Assembly (NCBI GenBank): GCA_938015805.1
Contig: CALLXF010000043.1
Location: forward strand, 1-40,768
DNA: 40,768 nt
From: an uncultured Saprospiraceae bacterium
GTDB lineage: Bacteria; Bacteroidota; Bacteroidia; Chitinophagales; Saprospiraceae
Direction: 5' to 3'
Under the pieces are notes generated by a model. It was not told the origin of the DNA. It was given only the letters and a program-made list of their open reading frames with translations, and did no database searches. This document shows positions 9,230 to 19,026 of this stretch, in pieces (within the stretch, counting starts at the first letter, position 1; every line of letters begins with the position of its first letter). The translations under genes were made by a program, and so were the position numbers.

Positions 9230-12200
9230 ATGAGAAAGCTTACGTTACTACTTACCATTTCACTATTTATACTTACGGATATATCTACACAAAATTTAGA
9301 CTATTTAAAGGATGCTCTAGAATGGAGAAATATCGGACCCTATCGTGGTGGACGATCGTGTGCGGTAACAGGAGTTCCTGGAAAACCAAATCTGTTTTAC
9401 TTTGGTGCAACTGGAGGAGGTGTATGGAAAACAACAGATGGAGGTCGATCATGGGAGTCGATGTCTGATGGATATTTTGGAGGGTCGATCGGTTCTATAG
9501 CTGTAGCGGATTCAGACCACAATGTAATTTATGTAGGAGGTGGAGAGAAAACAGTTAGAGGAAATGTGTCCAGTGGATACGGACTTTGGAAAACGTTAGA
9601 TGCAGGAAAGACATGGAACTCGGTCGGATTAAAAGATTCGAGACATGTGTCTAGAATAAGAATTCATCCTGATAATCCAGATGTAGTATGGGCAGCAGTA
9701 ATGGGTAATTTATATAAGGACAACAGACAAAGAGGAATTTTTAAATCTTCGGACGGAGGTAAGACTTGGAAAAATGTACTTTTTATTAATGCTGGAGTAG
9801 GAGCGGTTGATTTAGAAGTGGATCCTACTAATCCTAGGATCTTATATGCCAACACATGGAAAATCAGAAGAACACCTTACGATCTATCCAGTGGGGGAGA
9901 AGGCTCTGGACTTTGGAAAAGTATGGATGGTGGAGAGACATGGAAAGACATTTCTAAGAACAAAGGTTTACCTGAAGGTATCTGGGGGATTTCTGGGGTG
10001 ACCGTGTCTCCAGCAAATTCGCAAAGAGTATGGACTATTATAGAAAATAAAGATGGCGGTGTATATCGCTCTGATGACGGTGGAGAAAATTGGCGTAAGC
10101 TAAATAGCGAAAGATCACTAAGACAACGAGCCTGGTATTATACTAGAATCAATGCTGATCCTAAAGACGAAAACGTTGTATATGTGATGAACGTAAATTA
10201 CCATAAATCTATAGATGGTGGAAAAACATTTAAATCCTCTCGTGCTCCACATGGAGATCATCATGATCTATGGATTGCACCAGAAGACCCCTCACGGATG
10301 ATTATAGGCGATGATGGTGGAGCACAGATAACGTATGATGGAGGAGAAACATGGAGCACGTATCATAATCAGCCCACTGCACAGTTTTATAGAGTCACTA
10401 CGGATAATCATTTTCCATATCGGATCTATGTAGCCCAGCAAGATAACAGTACGATACGTATTAGTCACCGTTCGGAAGGAGGGGCGATAAACGAGGATGA
10501 CTGGGAGTCGACAGCAGGAGGCGAGTCCGCACACATCGCCGTAGATCCAGAAGATAATGACATCGTATATGGAGGATCTTATGGCGGGTTTTTAACTAGA
10601 CTAGATCACAAAACCGGATTTAATAGAGCTATAAACGTATGGCCTAATAATCCGATGGGACACGGAGCAGAAGGAATGAAATATCGATTCCAGTGGAACT
10701 TCCCGATCTTCTTTTCTAAACACGATCCTAATAAATTATATACCGCCTCTAATCATTTGCATCTTAGTACGGATGAGGGACAAAGCTGGTCTGTGATCAG
10801 TCCGGATCTCACGACTAACGACAGTACAAAATTAGTGTCATCTGGAGGTCCCATTACTAAGGATAATACAGGGGTAGAATATTACTGTACCATTTTTGCG
10901 GCTAGCGAGTCACCGCTCAAAGAAGGAGTGATCTGGGTAGGCTCTGATGATGGACTGATCCATCTTACAAAAGATGGAGGAGATAACTGGACTAATATTA
11001 CGCCAACAAATTTTCCTAAAGCATTGATGATTAATTGTATCGAACCGGATCCACATGACGAAGCTACTTGTTATATCGCTGGTACAGCTTATAAGACTGG
11101 CGACTTTAAACCGTACATTTTTAAAACAGATAATTATGGTAAGTCATGGAAAAAAATAATCAGTGGAATCGAGGCAGAACATTTTACAAGAGCAGTCCGT
11201 GTGGATCCATCAGCAAAGGGTGTATTATATGCAGGTACAGAAACAGGTATGTATATTTCTTTTAATGATGGACAATCATGGAAATCTATGCAATTAAATT
11301 TACCGATCGTTCCCATTACGGACCTGGTGATAAAAGAAGATAATCTCATCGCTGCGACACAAGGTCGAGGGATATGGATAATAGATGACCTCGCAGCCGT
11401 AAGACAGATGACAGAAATACCATCGACGGTAAAAAATCATTTATTTAAACCTAGAGATAGTTATAGTCTTAATGGGTGGCAAAATAAAAACAATAAAGGA
11501 GCAGGCAGCAATCATCCCGGAGGTGTTATGACCTATTACTATCTTAAAAATTATGATGATAAAAAGGACACGGTTAGCTTGACTTACGTCAATGAGAAGG
11601 GGGATACTATAAGAACATTCTCTAATCATGCAAAGGACAAAGCAGCCAAGCTGGATGTAAAAGAAGGAGGTAATATGTATGCCTGGAATATGCGACATGA
11701 GAGTGCCCATAAATTCGAAGGAATGATTTTATGGTGGGGTTCTATGAATGGTGCAAAATCATTGCCTGGCACATATAAGGTAACGTTAGACGTAAATGGA
11801 ATACAGCAATCACAAGATTTTAATATTCTTCAAGACCCTAGGATAACATTTACACCAGAACAAATAAAGCAACAGTACGATTTTATAAATGAGATAAATG
11901 CTACGGTAACAGAATCGCATAAAGCCATCGAACAGATGTATGCTCTCAAAAAACAAATGGCAGACTTCAAATCTAAACACGACTCTGAGGCCATCTATTC
12001 AAAAATAGAAGTGATAGATTCCACCTTAAGTCATATCCAAAATGAGCTTTACCAAACTAAAAATAAAAGTCGTCAGGATCCATTAAATTTTCCGATTAAA
12101 TTGACAAATAAACTAGCACATTTAAATTCGCTCATACAGATCAGTAAGGCTCCACCGACGGATCAGATGGTTGCGGTAAAAGAAGAATTAGAACAACAGA

Positions 12201-12310
12201 TTAATGCTGAATTGGATAAATATAATCAGGTGATTGATATAGACATAAAGGAATTAAACCAACTGATCAATGCTGAGATTACGGAATTTATCAAGGTAAA
12301 GAAGGAGTAG
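9230..12310 (+). CDS. Exported VPS10/sortilin-like BNR-repeat protein
   Basis: Exported beta-propeller protein of 1026 residues, of the kind usually annotated as glycosyl hydrolase or VPS10 domain protein; no enzymatic activity can be claimed. A signal peptide (1-20) is followed by WRNIGPYRGGRSCAV, the typical opening of this family, then about eleven Asp-box/BNR motifs (TTDGGRSWES, SSDGGKTWKN, SMDGGETWKD, TKDGGDNWTN and others) to about residue 690. The C-terminal part has the family's beta-rich domain (MYAWNMRHESAHKFEGMILWWG) and a helical, probably coiled-coil tail. There is no T9SS sorting domain, unlike the other large exported proteins nearby. Monocistronic by spacing, although the ruined S8 gene starts 55 bp downstream on the same strand. 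Confidence 0.8.
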   Translation: MRKLTLLLTISLFILTDISTQNLDYLKDALEWRNIGPYRGGRSCAVTGVPGKPNLFYFGATGGGVWKTTDGGRSWESMSDGYFGGSIGSIAVADSDHNVIYVGGGEKTVRGNVSSGYGLWKTLDAGKTWNSVGLKDSRHVSRIRIHPDNPDVVWAAVMGNLYKDNRQRGIFKSSDGGKTWKNVLFINAGVGAVDLEVDPTNPRILYANTWKIRRTPYDLSSGGEGSGLWKSMDGGETWKDISKNKGLPEGIWGISGVTVSPANSQRVWTIIENKDGGVYRSDDGGENWRKLNSERSLRQRAWYYTRINADPKDENVVYVMNVNYHKSIDGGKTFKSSRAPHGDHHDLWIAPEDPSRMIIGDDGGAQITYDGGETWSTYHNQPTAQFYRVTTDNHFPYRIYVAQQDNSTIRISHRSEGGAINEDDWESTAGGESAHIAVDPEDNDIVYGGSYGGFLTRLDHKTGFNRAINVWPNNPMGHGAEGMKYRFQWNFPIFFSKHDPNKLYTASNHLHLSTDEGQSWSVISPDLTTNDSTKLVSSGGPITKDNTGVEYYCTIFAASESPLKEGVIWVGSDDGLIHLTKDGGDNWTNITPTNFPKALMINCIEPDPHDEATCYIAGTAYKTGDFKPYIFKTDNYGKSWKKIISGIEAEHFTRAVRVDPSAKGVLYAGTETGMYISFNDGQSWKSMQLNLPIVPITDLVIKEDNLIAATQGRGIWIIDDLAAVRQMTEIPSTVKNHLFKPRDSYSLNGWQNKNNKGAGSNHPGGVMTYYYLKNYDDKKDTVSLTYVNEKGDTIRTFSNHAKDKAAKLDVKEGGNMYAWNMRHESAHKFEGMILWWGSMNGAKSLPGTYKVTLDVNGIQQSQDFNILQDPRITFTPEQIKQQYDFINEINATVTESHKAIEQMYALKKQMADFKSKHDSEAIYSKIEVIDSTLSHIQNELYQTKNKSRQDPLNFPIKLTNKLAHLNSLIQISKAPPTDQMVAVKEELEQQINAELDKYNQVIDIDIKELNQLINAEITEFIKVKKE

Positions 12311-12918
12311 GTGTGGATATAAACTTGTTATTGTAACTTCAGGAATTTAATTTAATAAACATAGTATGATGAGAATACTCGCAATCTTCTTTTCACTTAT
12401 TATTATCAATAAAGTATTTGCACAAAATGTAAACCCCGATTATGTTGATGGTGAAGTATATGTAAAATTTAATGAAAACTATTTTCAAAATATCTTGGAT
12501 AAAAGTCCTATTCTTGATCTATCTACGATACCAATTCCTCATAACCTACTGAACAAATACAAAGTAAGAGAAATAGAAAACTCCTTCTATTTTCTTGAAA
12601 ATAAAAACACTGCTTTACAATTTATTTTCAGATTAAAGTTTGATAAAATAAATATGGTTGAAGAATTACTGATGGAGCTTCATCAACTAGATGCTGTCCA
12701 ATTCGTAGAAAAAATACCTGCTTTCAGGACCGATTGCACTCCAAATGATCCTTTTTATTCAACACAGTTTTCGTTAGACCTGATCAATGCTGAACAAGCT
12801 TGGTGCATTCCAAATCAAGACTCATCTGAAGTTATTATAGGAGTTGTTGATGGTATAACACGACAATGTACTTTTAGGGCAGAAAAATGTATTATTAATG
12901 GTTAGCAAATTAAAAATT

Positions 12919-13543
12919 ATGAAACTTGAAATTTTACTTTTCTCATTTACTATATTTCTACTTTCATGTATTGAAGATGATCCTTTTATTTCAGAAAATG
13001 ATCTTATCAAGTTACCTTCTGTGGAATCATTTATTGCTGAGGGTTACAAAACGTATTCTAAAGCCGTTTTTATAAATCCAGATTTAGATACTATTGAATT
13101 GGGTATTTCTTATGATAAGCGTAAAGCCAATCATGAATTACCTAATAATGAATCAGTAGATATGGAGTTCTTTGAAATTCAACTTTTTCATTCTTCTGAT
13201 ACTAATCCAATCAGCATAAATCTCCAAGGTTCTGCTTTTTTATCAACTGATAAACGAGTAAAGCCATTTATTAACATTTATTAACATTGATTACATGTTA
13301 TTCTATGTTCAAGATTTTACTTGGATGACCATTACAATTGAGGATATGGTTGTTAGTTCCACGTTTGAGAACAATTTTTATTCATCATTACAAATTAACT
13401 CAGAAATGTTTGAGCAGGTTTTTAGAGTAGAAAATAAAGAATCAGATATTTATTCTACAATATTTTTTAACCAGAAACATGGAATAATTGGATTTATAGA
13501 CGGTCACGGGATACTATGGAATTTTAAGAATTTTAAAATCTAA
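12919..13543 (+). pseudogene. Frameshifted lipoprotein gene inside the S8 remnant
   Basis: A short lipoprotein gene of unknown family, starting at the ATG 12919 (MKLEILLFSFTIFLLSC, lipid Cys17), rather than at 12898, which would put residues before a complete signal peptide. The frame stops at 13282-13284, and a second frame (13295-13543) continues without a start of its own. The break coincides with a tandem duplication of 10 bp at 13265-13284. Removing one copy joins the halves into one frame (KPFINIDYMLFYVQDFTWM) ending NFKNFKI, a protein of about 204 residues. It lies on the same strand as the S8 gene it interrupts. No homology is recognised; the coding character of both halves and the exact repair support the call. 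Confidence 0.8.
13265..13284 (+). repeat. 10-bp tandem duplication causing a frameshift
   Basis: CATTTATTAA occurs twice back to back (13265-13274, 13275-13284). Since 10 is not a multiple of 3, the second copy shifts the lipoprotein frame and creates the TAA at 13282-13284. Confidence 0.85.
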
Positions 13544-13558
13544 GAATATTCTAGGATA

Positions 13559-13582
13559 CTTGGCTGCTTCCTATGAGCCAAG
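13559..13582. terminator. Hairpin after the lipoprotein remnant, possible terminator
   Basis: CTTGGCT (13559-13565) and AGCCAAG (13576-13582) form a 7-bp stem around a 10-nt loop, 16 bp after the lipoprotein stop. There is no T-tract in either direction, so terminator function is uncertain. A 10-bp palindrome AGAATATTCT lies just before it (13543-13552). Confidence 0.3.
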
Positions 13583-14243
13583 GTGAAATTTAGGTAAATA
13601 AAAAAGAATCATCAATACTCACCAATAAGTGGAACATCATTTTCGAGCCCGATGGTCGCGGCACTTTTGGGATTAGTATGGAAAGCAAATCCTTCATTAA
13701 CAAGGGATGAGGTAATAAATTGTGTTTTAACTACGGCCACACCTCTTAATTGGACAGGTAGTGGAACAGGTAGAATAGATGCATTTGAGGCAATTAATTG
13801 TGCTATTAATACTTCGACTTCATCAAACAACTTACCAAACCATTTGGAAGAAATTCAAATTTACCCAAATCCTAGTTCTGATGTTATTAGCATTAAAGGT
13901 GTTTCTGATATAAATATTACTGAGATTATAATACATGATATTAGTGGGAGACTTGTTTACATACACAAAGATCTTAATAAATCGTGGATTGATATTAGCA
14001 ATCTATCACAGGTGTGTTCTATATAAAATTTAAAAACGAAGTAGACCAAAGTAAAACAATGAAATTTATCAAAATGGAATAATGAGTCACTAAACCAGTA
14101 GTACTACTTAATATGATCTGGAGTATACTTACTTAGTCCTATAGAATTCATAACTATTAAAACTTAGTCCATTCAATATATTAGAATCATAACGGACTCA
14201 CTTATTAGAGAAATATCTATCTCAAAATCTATAAAGGAATTAT

Positions 14244-14251
14244 TATTTTTG
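14244..14251 (+). promoter_or_regulatory. Possible -7 box upstream of the M43 protease gene
   Basis: TATTTTTG matches TAnnTTTG but lies 111 nt before the ATG at 14363, so it would imply a long leader. The rest of 14083-14362 holds no gene. Confidence 0.25.
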
Positions 14252-14362
14252 TAAACTCATAGTATAGTTCCTATAATAATTATCGGTCCTTTTTTAAATC
14301 CAATTAGAGAAGATAGACCGTAAATAATACGTACTATAGTATATAATTAATAACCTATTTAT

Positions 14363-17158
14363 ATGATCGCTTCTACTTTTAGATATATCGCATTTATTTT
14401 TTGTACTTCTTTAGCATTTGTCATTCCACAAAATAGCTATACGCAGTCTAGATGTCATACTGATGAGTATACGCAGGAACGTTTAGCAAATGATCCGGAA
14501 TATCATTTATGGCTTAAAGACCTACAAGCCCAATTACATAAAAAAGTAGATTATTCTAAATCTGTAAGTTGTACTAATCCTTTGGTAATTCCGATAGCTG
14601 TTCACTACGCAGGAGGAGTCACCACTGCAAACGAAAACTGTCTTATTGACAAAGCATTAGAACAAGTCGACGTTCTTAATGAGGATTTTGGTGGATATAA
14701 TTCTGATATTACTAATTACTGTGATCTATCAGAGATGTGTTGTGATCAGTATCCAGCAGATGCGATCTCTCAAGGTACTTGCATACAGTTTTGTTTAGCC
14801 TCTTTGGATCATCCCGCAGGAGAAACAGTTATTGGCGGGTATGCAATAACGGTAGGAGATCATACCTGGCCATCTGCTCCGGAGTGGGAAGGATACTTAA
14901 ATTTTTTCGTCGTTGATGGAATAGGATTTTTAGGCCAAGCTCCTTTAGATGGAGGTGCTGATCCTGATGGTAATGGTGTTCAGATTCTGGCGGCTGCCTT
15001 TGGAGGGCCTAGCGGAGGATGTACTTCAGGTGTGGGAATCGATACTGATGCTACTTATAATCTCGGCAGAACAGGGACTCATGAGGTAGGTCATTATATG
15101 GGGCTTGAGCATATTTTTAATGGTTGCTCGAGTACCAGTGGACCAGATTTTAATACTAATAATGGAGATGGTCTAGATGATACTCCAGAACAAAACAATC
15201 AAAACTTTGGATGTCCTACCACTAATACTGGAGACTGTAGTTCAACCTCGGAGGACTGCGGAACTGCTGACTTCTATTTTAATTATATGGATTACGTTGA
15301 TGATGATTGTATGTATATGTTTACAGAGGATCAGGGACAGCACATGTTTAATATTGCAGACATGGCAGGAACCGGAGGTAATGCAGCATATAAAAGTGAG
15401 ACGACAGTTTGTGATGATGCAGATATACCAGATTATGATCCTACTTACCCTAGTGGATGCTCATCATCTACCTTACCCGATTCCGATTTTACACCAGTCG
15501 CTGGAAGTATAAATATTTGTCCAGGAATGGAGGAGCTAGATTTTTTAGATGCTTCTACTGGATGTGCAGTGACTGGATGGAACTGGACGTTTTCTGGAGC
15601 GGGAGTCAGTCCTACATCTTCTACTGATCAGAATCCTACAGTAACGGTAAGTAATACAGGTACTCTAACAGTTACTTTAGAAGCGTCTAATTCTTCAGGA
15701 GTAGATCCTACTCCTGAATCTAAGGATTATACCATTACTATTTTTGGATCTGGAGATCCTGAGTGTAGTGACTGCGGAAATACTTTTACAGACTCAGGTG
15801 GAGCTACAGCGGACTATGGAAATAATGAAGACATGGAATGGACCTTTTGTGGTGCACCAGGCGAAGTAGTAGAGGTGGTGTTTACAGCATGGGATGTAGA
15901 AGAAAATGGTACATGTTCGTGGGATGCTTTAGAAGTCCATAATGGTGATGATACCTCAGCTCCTAGCTTAGGAGTATTTTGTGGAAACGTATTATCCGAG
16001 GCTCCAGGTGGAGGAACGATCACTTCGTCAGATCAGTGCATTACTTTCCGATTTACATCCGATAATACTACTACTCGCGATGGATGGGAGGCCACTATAA
16101 ATTGTATCATTGCACCTACATGTAGTGATGGTATCCAAAACGGAGATGAGACAGGTGTAGATTGTGGAGGGGCAGAATGTGATACCTGCGAATTAACCTG
16201 CGATGATACCTTTTTAGATTCTGGTGGATCTGCGGGAGAATATCAAAACAACGAAAATATAGAAACCTTGGTTTGTCCAGATGCTTGCACTGAGATGGAA
16301 GTGACTTTTAGTTTTGTGGATATAGAGGCAGCAGGAAATGGTGGAAATAATGGAACAGGGTGTTGGGATTATTTGACGATTTATGATGGAGATAATTCTG
16401 GTGCTCCGGTACTAGGAAATTTCTGTGGAGAGGATAGTGGTGATGGAGATAATGCAAATATACCAGCAAATGATCTAGACGAGGGCGATGTAATCAGCAC
16501 ATCTGCTGGAAATACTACGGGCTGCCTATTGTTTGTGTTTACATCTGATGATACAGTAACTGAGGGAGGATTTGAGGCGACATTTAATTGTTGTCCTGCT
16601 GTTCCCGTAACATTTATATCGTTTGATGTTTTGGCTGGAGCCAATGAAATTTCTTTACATTGGGCGACAGCCTCAGAAATACAAAACAATGGTTTCTCTA
16701 TTGAAAGAAGTATAAATGCTATTGACTTCCAAAGCATCGGTTTTGTAGAGGGACATACCAGTTCTTTTTCTCGTAAAGACTACAGTTTTATCGACAGAGA
16801 TGTATTTCCATCGAAGCGATATTACTATAGGCTAAAGCAAGAAGACGTAGATGGTGGATTTGAATATACCCAAGTAAGAACAGCAAAAATCTCATCGGTC
16901 AGTGATGTAAAAATCTCATTGATCCCTAATCCTAGTAATGGAATTTTTACATTACAATTTAATGATGCTCTTGCATCGAACGTAAATGCTATAAGTGTTA
17001 TCGACAAAACAGGAAGAACGGTACATTACTTAGATCAGCTTAGTGCTGATGGAGCTTACGTCCATTTAGATTTTACAGATTTACCAGCTGGTGTGTACTC
17101 AGTAGTCATAAACCAATTAGAAAAAATCACTGTTAAAAAACTAGTGGTTATAAAATAA
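14363..17158 (+). CDS. Secreted M43 (pappalysin-like) metalloprotease, T9SS cargo
   Basis: Large secreted zinc protease, 931 residues. After a signal peptide (about 1-27) and a propeptide-like segment, the catalytic domain (about 70-350) carries the metzincin motif HEVGHYMGLEH (His240, Glu241, His244, His250) and a Met-turn in FNYMDYVDDDC. Next come a PKD-like domain (about 375-465), a CUB domain (about 473-590), a Cys-rich linker of the type CSDGIQNGDETGVDCGG, and a second CUB domain (about 615-750). A fibronectin-like stretch common before sorting domains follows (ISLHWATASEIQNNGFSIER), then a T9SS type A sorting domain (LIPNPSNGIFTLQF to KLVVIK). CUB and PKD parts probably target protein or polysaccharide substrates (inference). 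Single gene with its own terminator. Confidence 0.88.
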   Translation: MIASTFRYIAFIFCTSLAFVIPQNSYTQSRCHTDEYTQERLANDPEYHLWLKDLQAQLHKKVDYSKSVSCTNPLVIPIAVHYAGGVTTANENCLIDKALEQVDVLNEDFGGYNSDITNYCDLSEMCCDQYPADAISQGTCIQFCLASLDHPAGETVIGGYAITVGDHTWPSAPEWEGYLNFFVVDGIGFLGQAPLDGGADPDGNGVQILAAAFGGPSGGCTSGVGIDTDATYNLGRTGTHEVGHYMGLEHIFNGCSSTSGPDFNTNNGDGLDDTPEQNNQNFGCPTTNTGDCSSTSEDCGTADFYFNYMDYVDDDCMYMFTEDQGQHMFNIADMAGTGGNAAYKSETTVCDDADIPDYDPTYPSGCSSSTLPDSDFTPVAGSINICPGMEELDFLDASTGCAVTGWNWTFSGAGVSPTSSTDQNPTVTVSNTGTLTVTLEASNSSGVDPTPESKDYTITIFGSGDPECSDCGNTFTDSGGATADYGNNEDMEWTFCGAPGEVVEVVFTAWDVEENGTCSWDALEVHNGDDTSAPSLGVFCGNVLSEAPGGGTITSSDQCITFRFTSDNTTTRDGWEATINCIIAPTCSDGIQNGDETGVDCGGAECDTCELTCDDTFLDSGGSAGEYQNNENIETLVCPDACTEMEVTFSFVDIEAAGNGGNNGTGCWDYLTIYDGDNSGAPVLGNFCGEDSGDGDNANIPANDLDEGDVISTSAGNTTGCLLFVFTSDDTVTEGGFEATFNCCPAVPVTFISFDVLAGANEISLHWATASEIQNNGFSIERSINAIDFQSIGFVEGHTSSFSRKDYSFIDRDVFPSKRYYYRLKQEDVDGGFEYTQVRTAKISSVSDVKISLIPNPSNGIFTLQFNDALASNVNAISVIDKTGRTVHYLDQLSADGAYVHLDFTDLPAGVYSVVINQLEKITVKKLVVIK

Positions 17159-17185
17159 ATTTATTAATAAATCCCTAATCAGAAA

Positions 17186-17215
17186 AGCCACAGGTATTAA
17201 CTGTGGCTATTTTTA
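17186..17215 (+). terminator. Rho-independent terminator
   Basis: Stem AGCCACAG (17186-17193) and CTGTGGCT (17201-17208), loop GTATTAA, followed by ATTTTTATTT. It lies 28 bp after the M43 protease stop. Confidence 0.85.
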
Positions 17216-17265
17216 TTTCTCTACCATCGGATTTTACCTTTATCTTTAAATCATAAATAGAAATT

Positions 17266-19020
17266 ATGAAAAATATTTTACTGCTGTTTTTACTTTCCAT
17301 AAGTTGTACTATTCTTTCTGCTCAAGAAAATAATTGGAAATCTAAAGTAGATGATAGCATCTTAAATAAACTGGCAGAAACGGATGAAGTAGAATTTCTA
17401 GTCGTTTTAAAAGATAAAGCAAATCTCTCATTGGCGAAAAGCCTCAGTACAAAAAATGAGAAAGCTCAATATGTCTATGCCTCCTTAAAATCCCATGCGG
17501 ACAAATCTCAGAAAGATCTAAAAAAGTATTTAGATGCAGAGGCAGTTCCTTATCAAAGTTTATTTATCGTAAATGTTTTAAAATTATCTGGAGACTATAG
17601 TTTACTAGAGACGATCGCTAATCGGACAGATGTCAAAAGAGTTATGGCGAACCCTTCTGTGAGTTTTTCCGCTCCGGTAAGAGAAACAGCACCATTACAA
17701 AAAACGCTGGAATGGGGTTTAGAGAGAATAGGCGTCGACCAAGTATGGCAGATGGGAATTAGAGGAGAAGGTGTAGTCGTCGGAGGACAGGATACTGGAT
17801 ATGAGTGGACTCACCCTGCCATCGTGGATACATATAGAGGTAACCAAACATCAGGAGTAGATCATAATTATAACTGGCACGATGCGATCCATGAGATCAG
17901 TCCTTTGCATAATGATTCTATCCCAGATCCTAGTTTAAATCCTTGCGGATTAGATGTAGATTATCCATGTGATGATCATAATCATGGAACTCATACGATG
18001 GGGACAATGGTAGGACTCGATGGCGAAAACGAGATCGGTGTAGCTCCAGAGTCAGAGTGGTGTGCATGTAGATCTATGGAGAGAGGGTATGGGACACCGT
18101 TTACTTACTTAGAATGTTTTCAGTGGTTCGTAGCTCCGACAGATTTAAATAACGAAAATGCAGATCCTTCTAAAGCTCCTCATGTTATTGCAAACTCATG
18201 GGGATGTCCAGAAATGGAAGGATGTAATCCAGATAATTTTTATTTGCTAGAAGAAGGAGTAGATAATTTAAAAGCAGCAGGTACTGTTGTGGTCGTATCT
18301 GCAGGTAACGATGGTAGTGAGTGTTCCTCTATCAGTAAACCAGCTTCTATGTTTGAAAACAGTTTTTCTGTCGGAGCGACTAATGCACAAGATACCATCG
18401 CTGGGTTTTCTAGTCGTGGTCCTGTTATTATAGACGATAGTGGTAGAACAAAACCAAATATCTCCGCTCCTGGTGTGCAAGTACGGTCGTGTATCCGAGA
18501 CAGTTCTTATGCGACATGGTCGGGAACTAGTATGGCAGGTCCTCATGTAGCAGGAGTAGTGGCACTGATGATTTCTGCAAATCCGGATCTAGCAGGTCAT
18601 GTGGATACGATCGAGCATATCATAGAGCAGACCGCTGTCCAACTAGCGACTGAGCAGGAATGTGGTGGTCTTACAGAGGCAGATATACCTAATAATACTT
18701 ATGGTTACGGACGTATCGATGCATTAGCAGCCGTAGAGATGGCTATGGCTACCATGATCAGTAGTGCATCAAAGATTGATAATGAGCTGGTAAATGTTTT
18801 TCCTAATCCGACAACAGGAATTTTATTTGTAGATAGTAACGGAACGGAAATATCAGATCTACGTTTAATAGCAGTAAGCGGAAAAATGCAAGAAGTATCT
18901 CTTGTAAATAATCAGATAGACATTAGTAATTTGCCAGAGGGTGCATATGTATTACAGTTTAGAATCGGGGAGACAGGACAGACGATCAGTCATAAAATGG
19001 TAATGCTTACTCATAAATAA
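17266..19020 (+). CDS. Secreted S8 subtilisin-like protease, T9SS cargo
   Basis: Secreted serine endopeptidase, 584 residues, apparently intact. A signal peptide (1-19, ending LSAQ) is followed by a propeptide of the I9 type (about 30-140) and the catalytic domain (about 160-495). The triad is Asp176 (GGQDTGYEWTHPA), His240 (DHNHGTHTMGTMVG) and Ser422 (SGTSMAGPHVAG); the oxyanion Asn is in VIANSWGCPE. The arrangement resembles bacillopeptidase F-like subtilases, with several Cys in the catalytic domain that could form disulfides. The end is a T9SS type A sorting domain (VFPNPTTGILFVD). It is 6 bp upstream of pth, so the two may share a transcript. It is not a second copy of the ruined S8 gene at 12.4 kb, whose surviving motifs differ (GTSFSSP against GTSMAGP). 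Confidence 0.9.
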   Translation: MKNILLLFLLSISCTILSAQENNWKSKVDDSILNKLAETDEVEFLVVLKDKANLSLAKSLSTKNEKAQYVYASLKSHADKSQKDLKKYLDAEAVPYQSLFIVNVLKLSGDYSLLETIANRTDVKRVMANPSVSFSAPVRETAPLQKTLEWGLERIGVDQVWQMGIRGEGVVVGGQDTGYEWTHPAIVDTYRGNQTSGVDHNYNWHDAIHEISPLHNDSIPDPSLNPCGLDVDYPCDDHNHGTHTMGTMVGLDGENEIGVAPESEWCACRSMERGYGTPFTYLECFQWFVAPTDLNNENADPSKAPHVIANSWGCPEMEGCNPDNFYLLEEGVDNLKAAGTVVVVSAGNDGSECSSISKPASMFENSFSVGATNAQDTIAGFSSRGPVIIDDSGRTKPNISAPGVQVRSCIRDSSYATWSGTSMAGPHVAGVVALMISANPDLAGHVDTIEHIIEQTAVQLATEQECGGLTEADIPNNTYGYGRIDALAAVEMAMATMISSASKIDNELVNVFPNPTTGILFVDSNGTEISDLRLIAVSGKMQEVSLVNNQIDISNLPEGAYVLQFRIGETGQTISHKMVMLTHK

Positions 19021-19026
19021 TCTCAT

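Larger units (their letters stand above)
12366..14082 (+). pseudogene. Disrupted S8 (subtilisin-like) protease, T9SS cargo
   Basis: Remnants of one secreted serine protease. The 5' piece (12366-12854) encodes a signal peptide ending VFAQ, a propeptide-like region and the start of the catalytic domain up to Asp162 in IIGVVDG. The frame then runs 16 unrelated residues to a stop at 12903. The 3' piece resumes in another frame at about 13598, after TAA at 13595, with YSPISGTSFSSPMVAALLG (catalytic Ser codon 13637-13639), the end of the catalytic domain and a T9SS sorting domain (IYPNPSSDVISI). The sorting domain has lost one base near 14011 (GGG to GG). Restoring it reads GVFYIKFKNEVDQ and MKFIKME to TAA at 14080-14082. 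The block with catalytic His and oxyanion Asn is absent and replaced by about 745 bp carrying a lipoprotein gene. It cannot make an active protease. Confidence 0.85.

Noticed and set aside
12855-12905. Integron attC-like start of the inserted segment (TAAC near 12857, GTTA near 12901)
   Set aside because: The ends pair only over four bases, there is no GTTRRRY box, no L boxes and no comparable structure at the other end of the insert.
12898-12918. Seven-residue longer start of the inserted lipoprotein gene (MVSKLKI)
   Set aside because: The second ATG at 12919 begins a complete lipoprotein signal peptide and the first overlaps the end of the broken S8 frame.
14317-14327. LytTR-like motif ACCGTAAATAA upstream of the M43 protease gene
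   Set aside because: Only 8 of 11 positions match, there is no partner 21 bp away, and no -7 box at the right distance before the ATG.
15177-15512. 111-codon plus-strand frame inside the M43 protease gene
   Set aside because: It overlaps the catalytic domain in another frame and shows no domain or signal.
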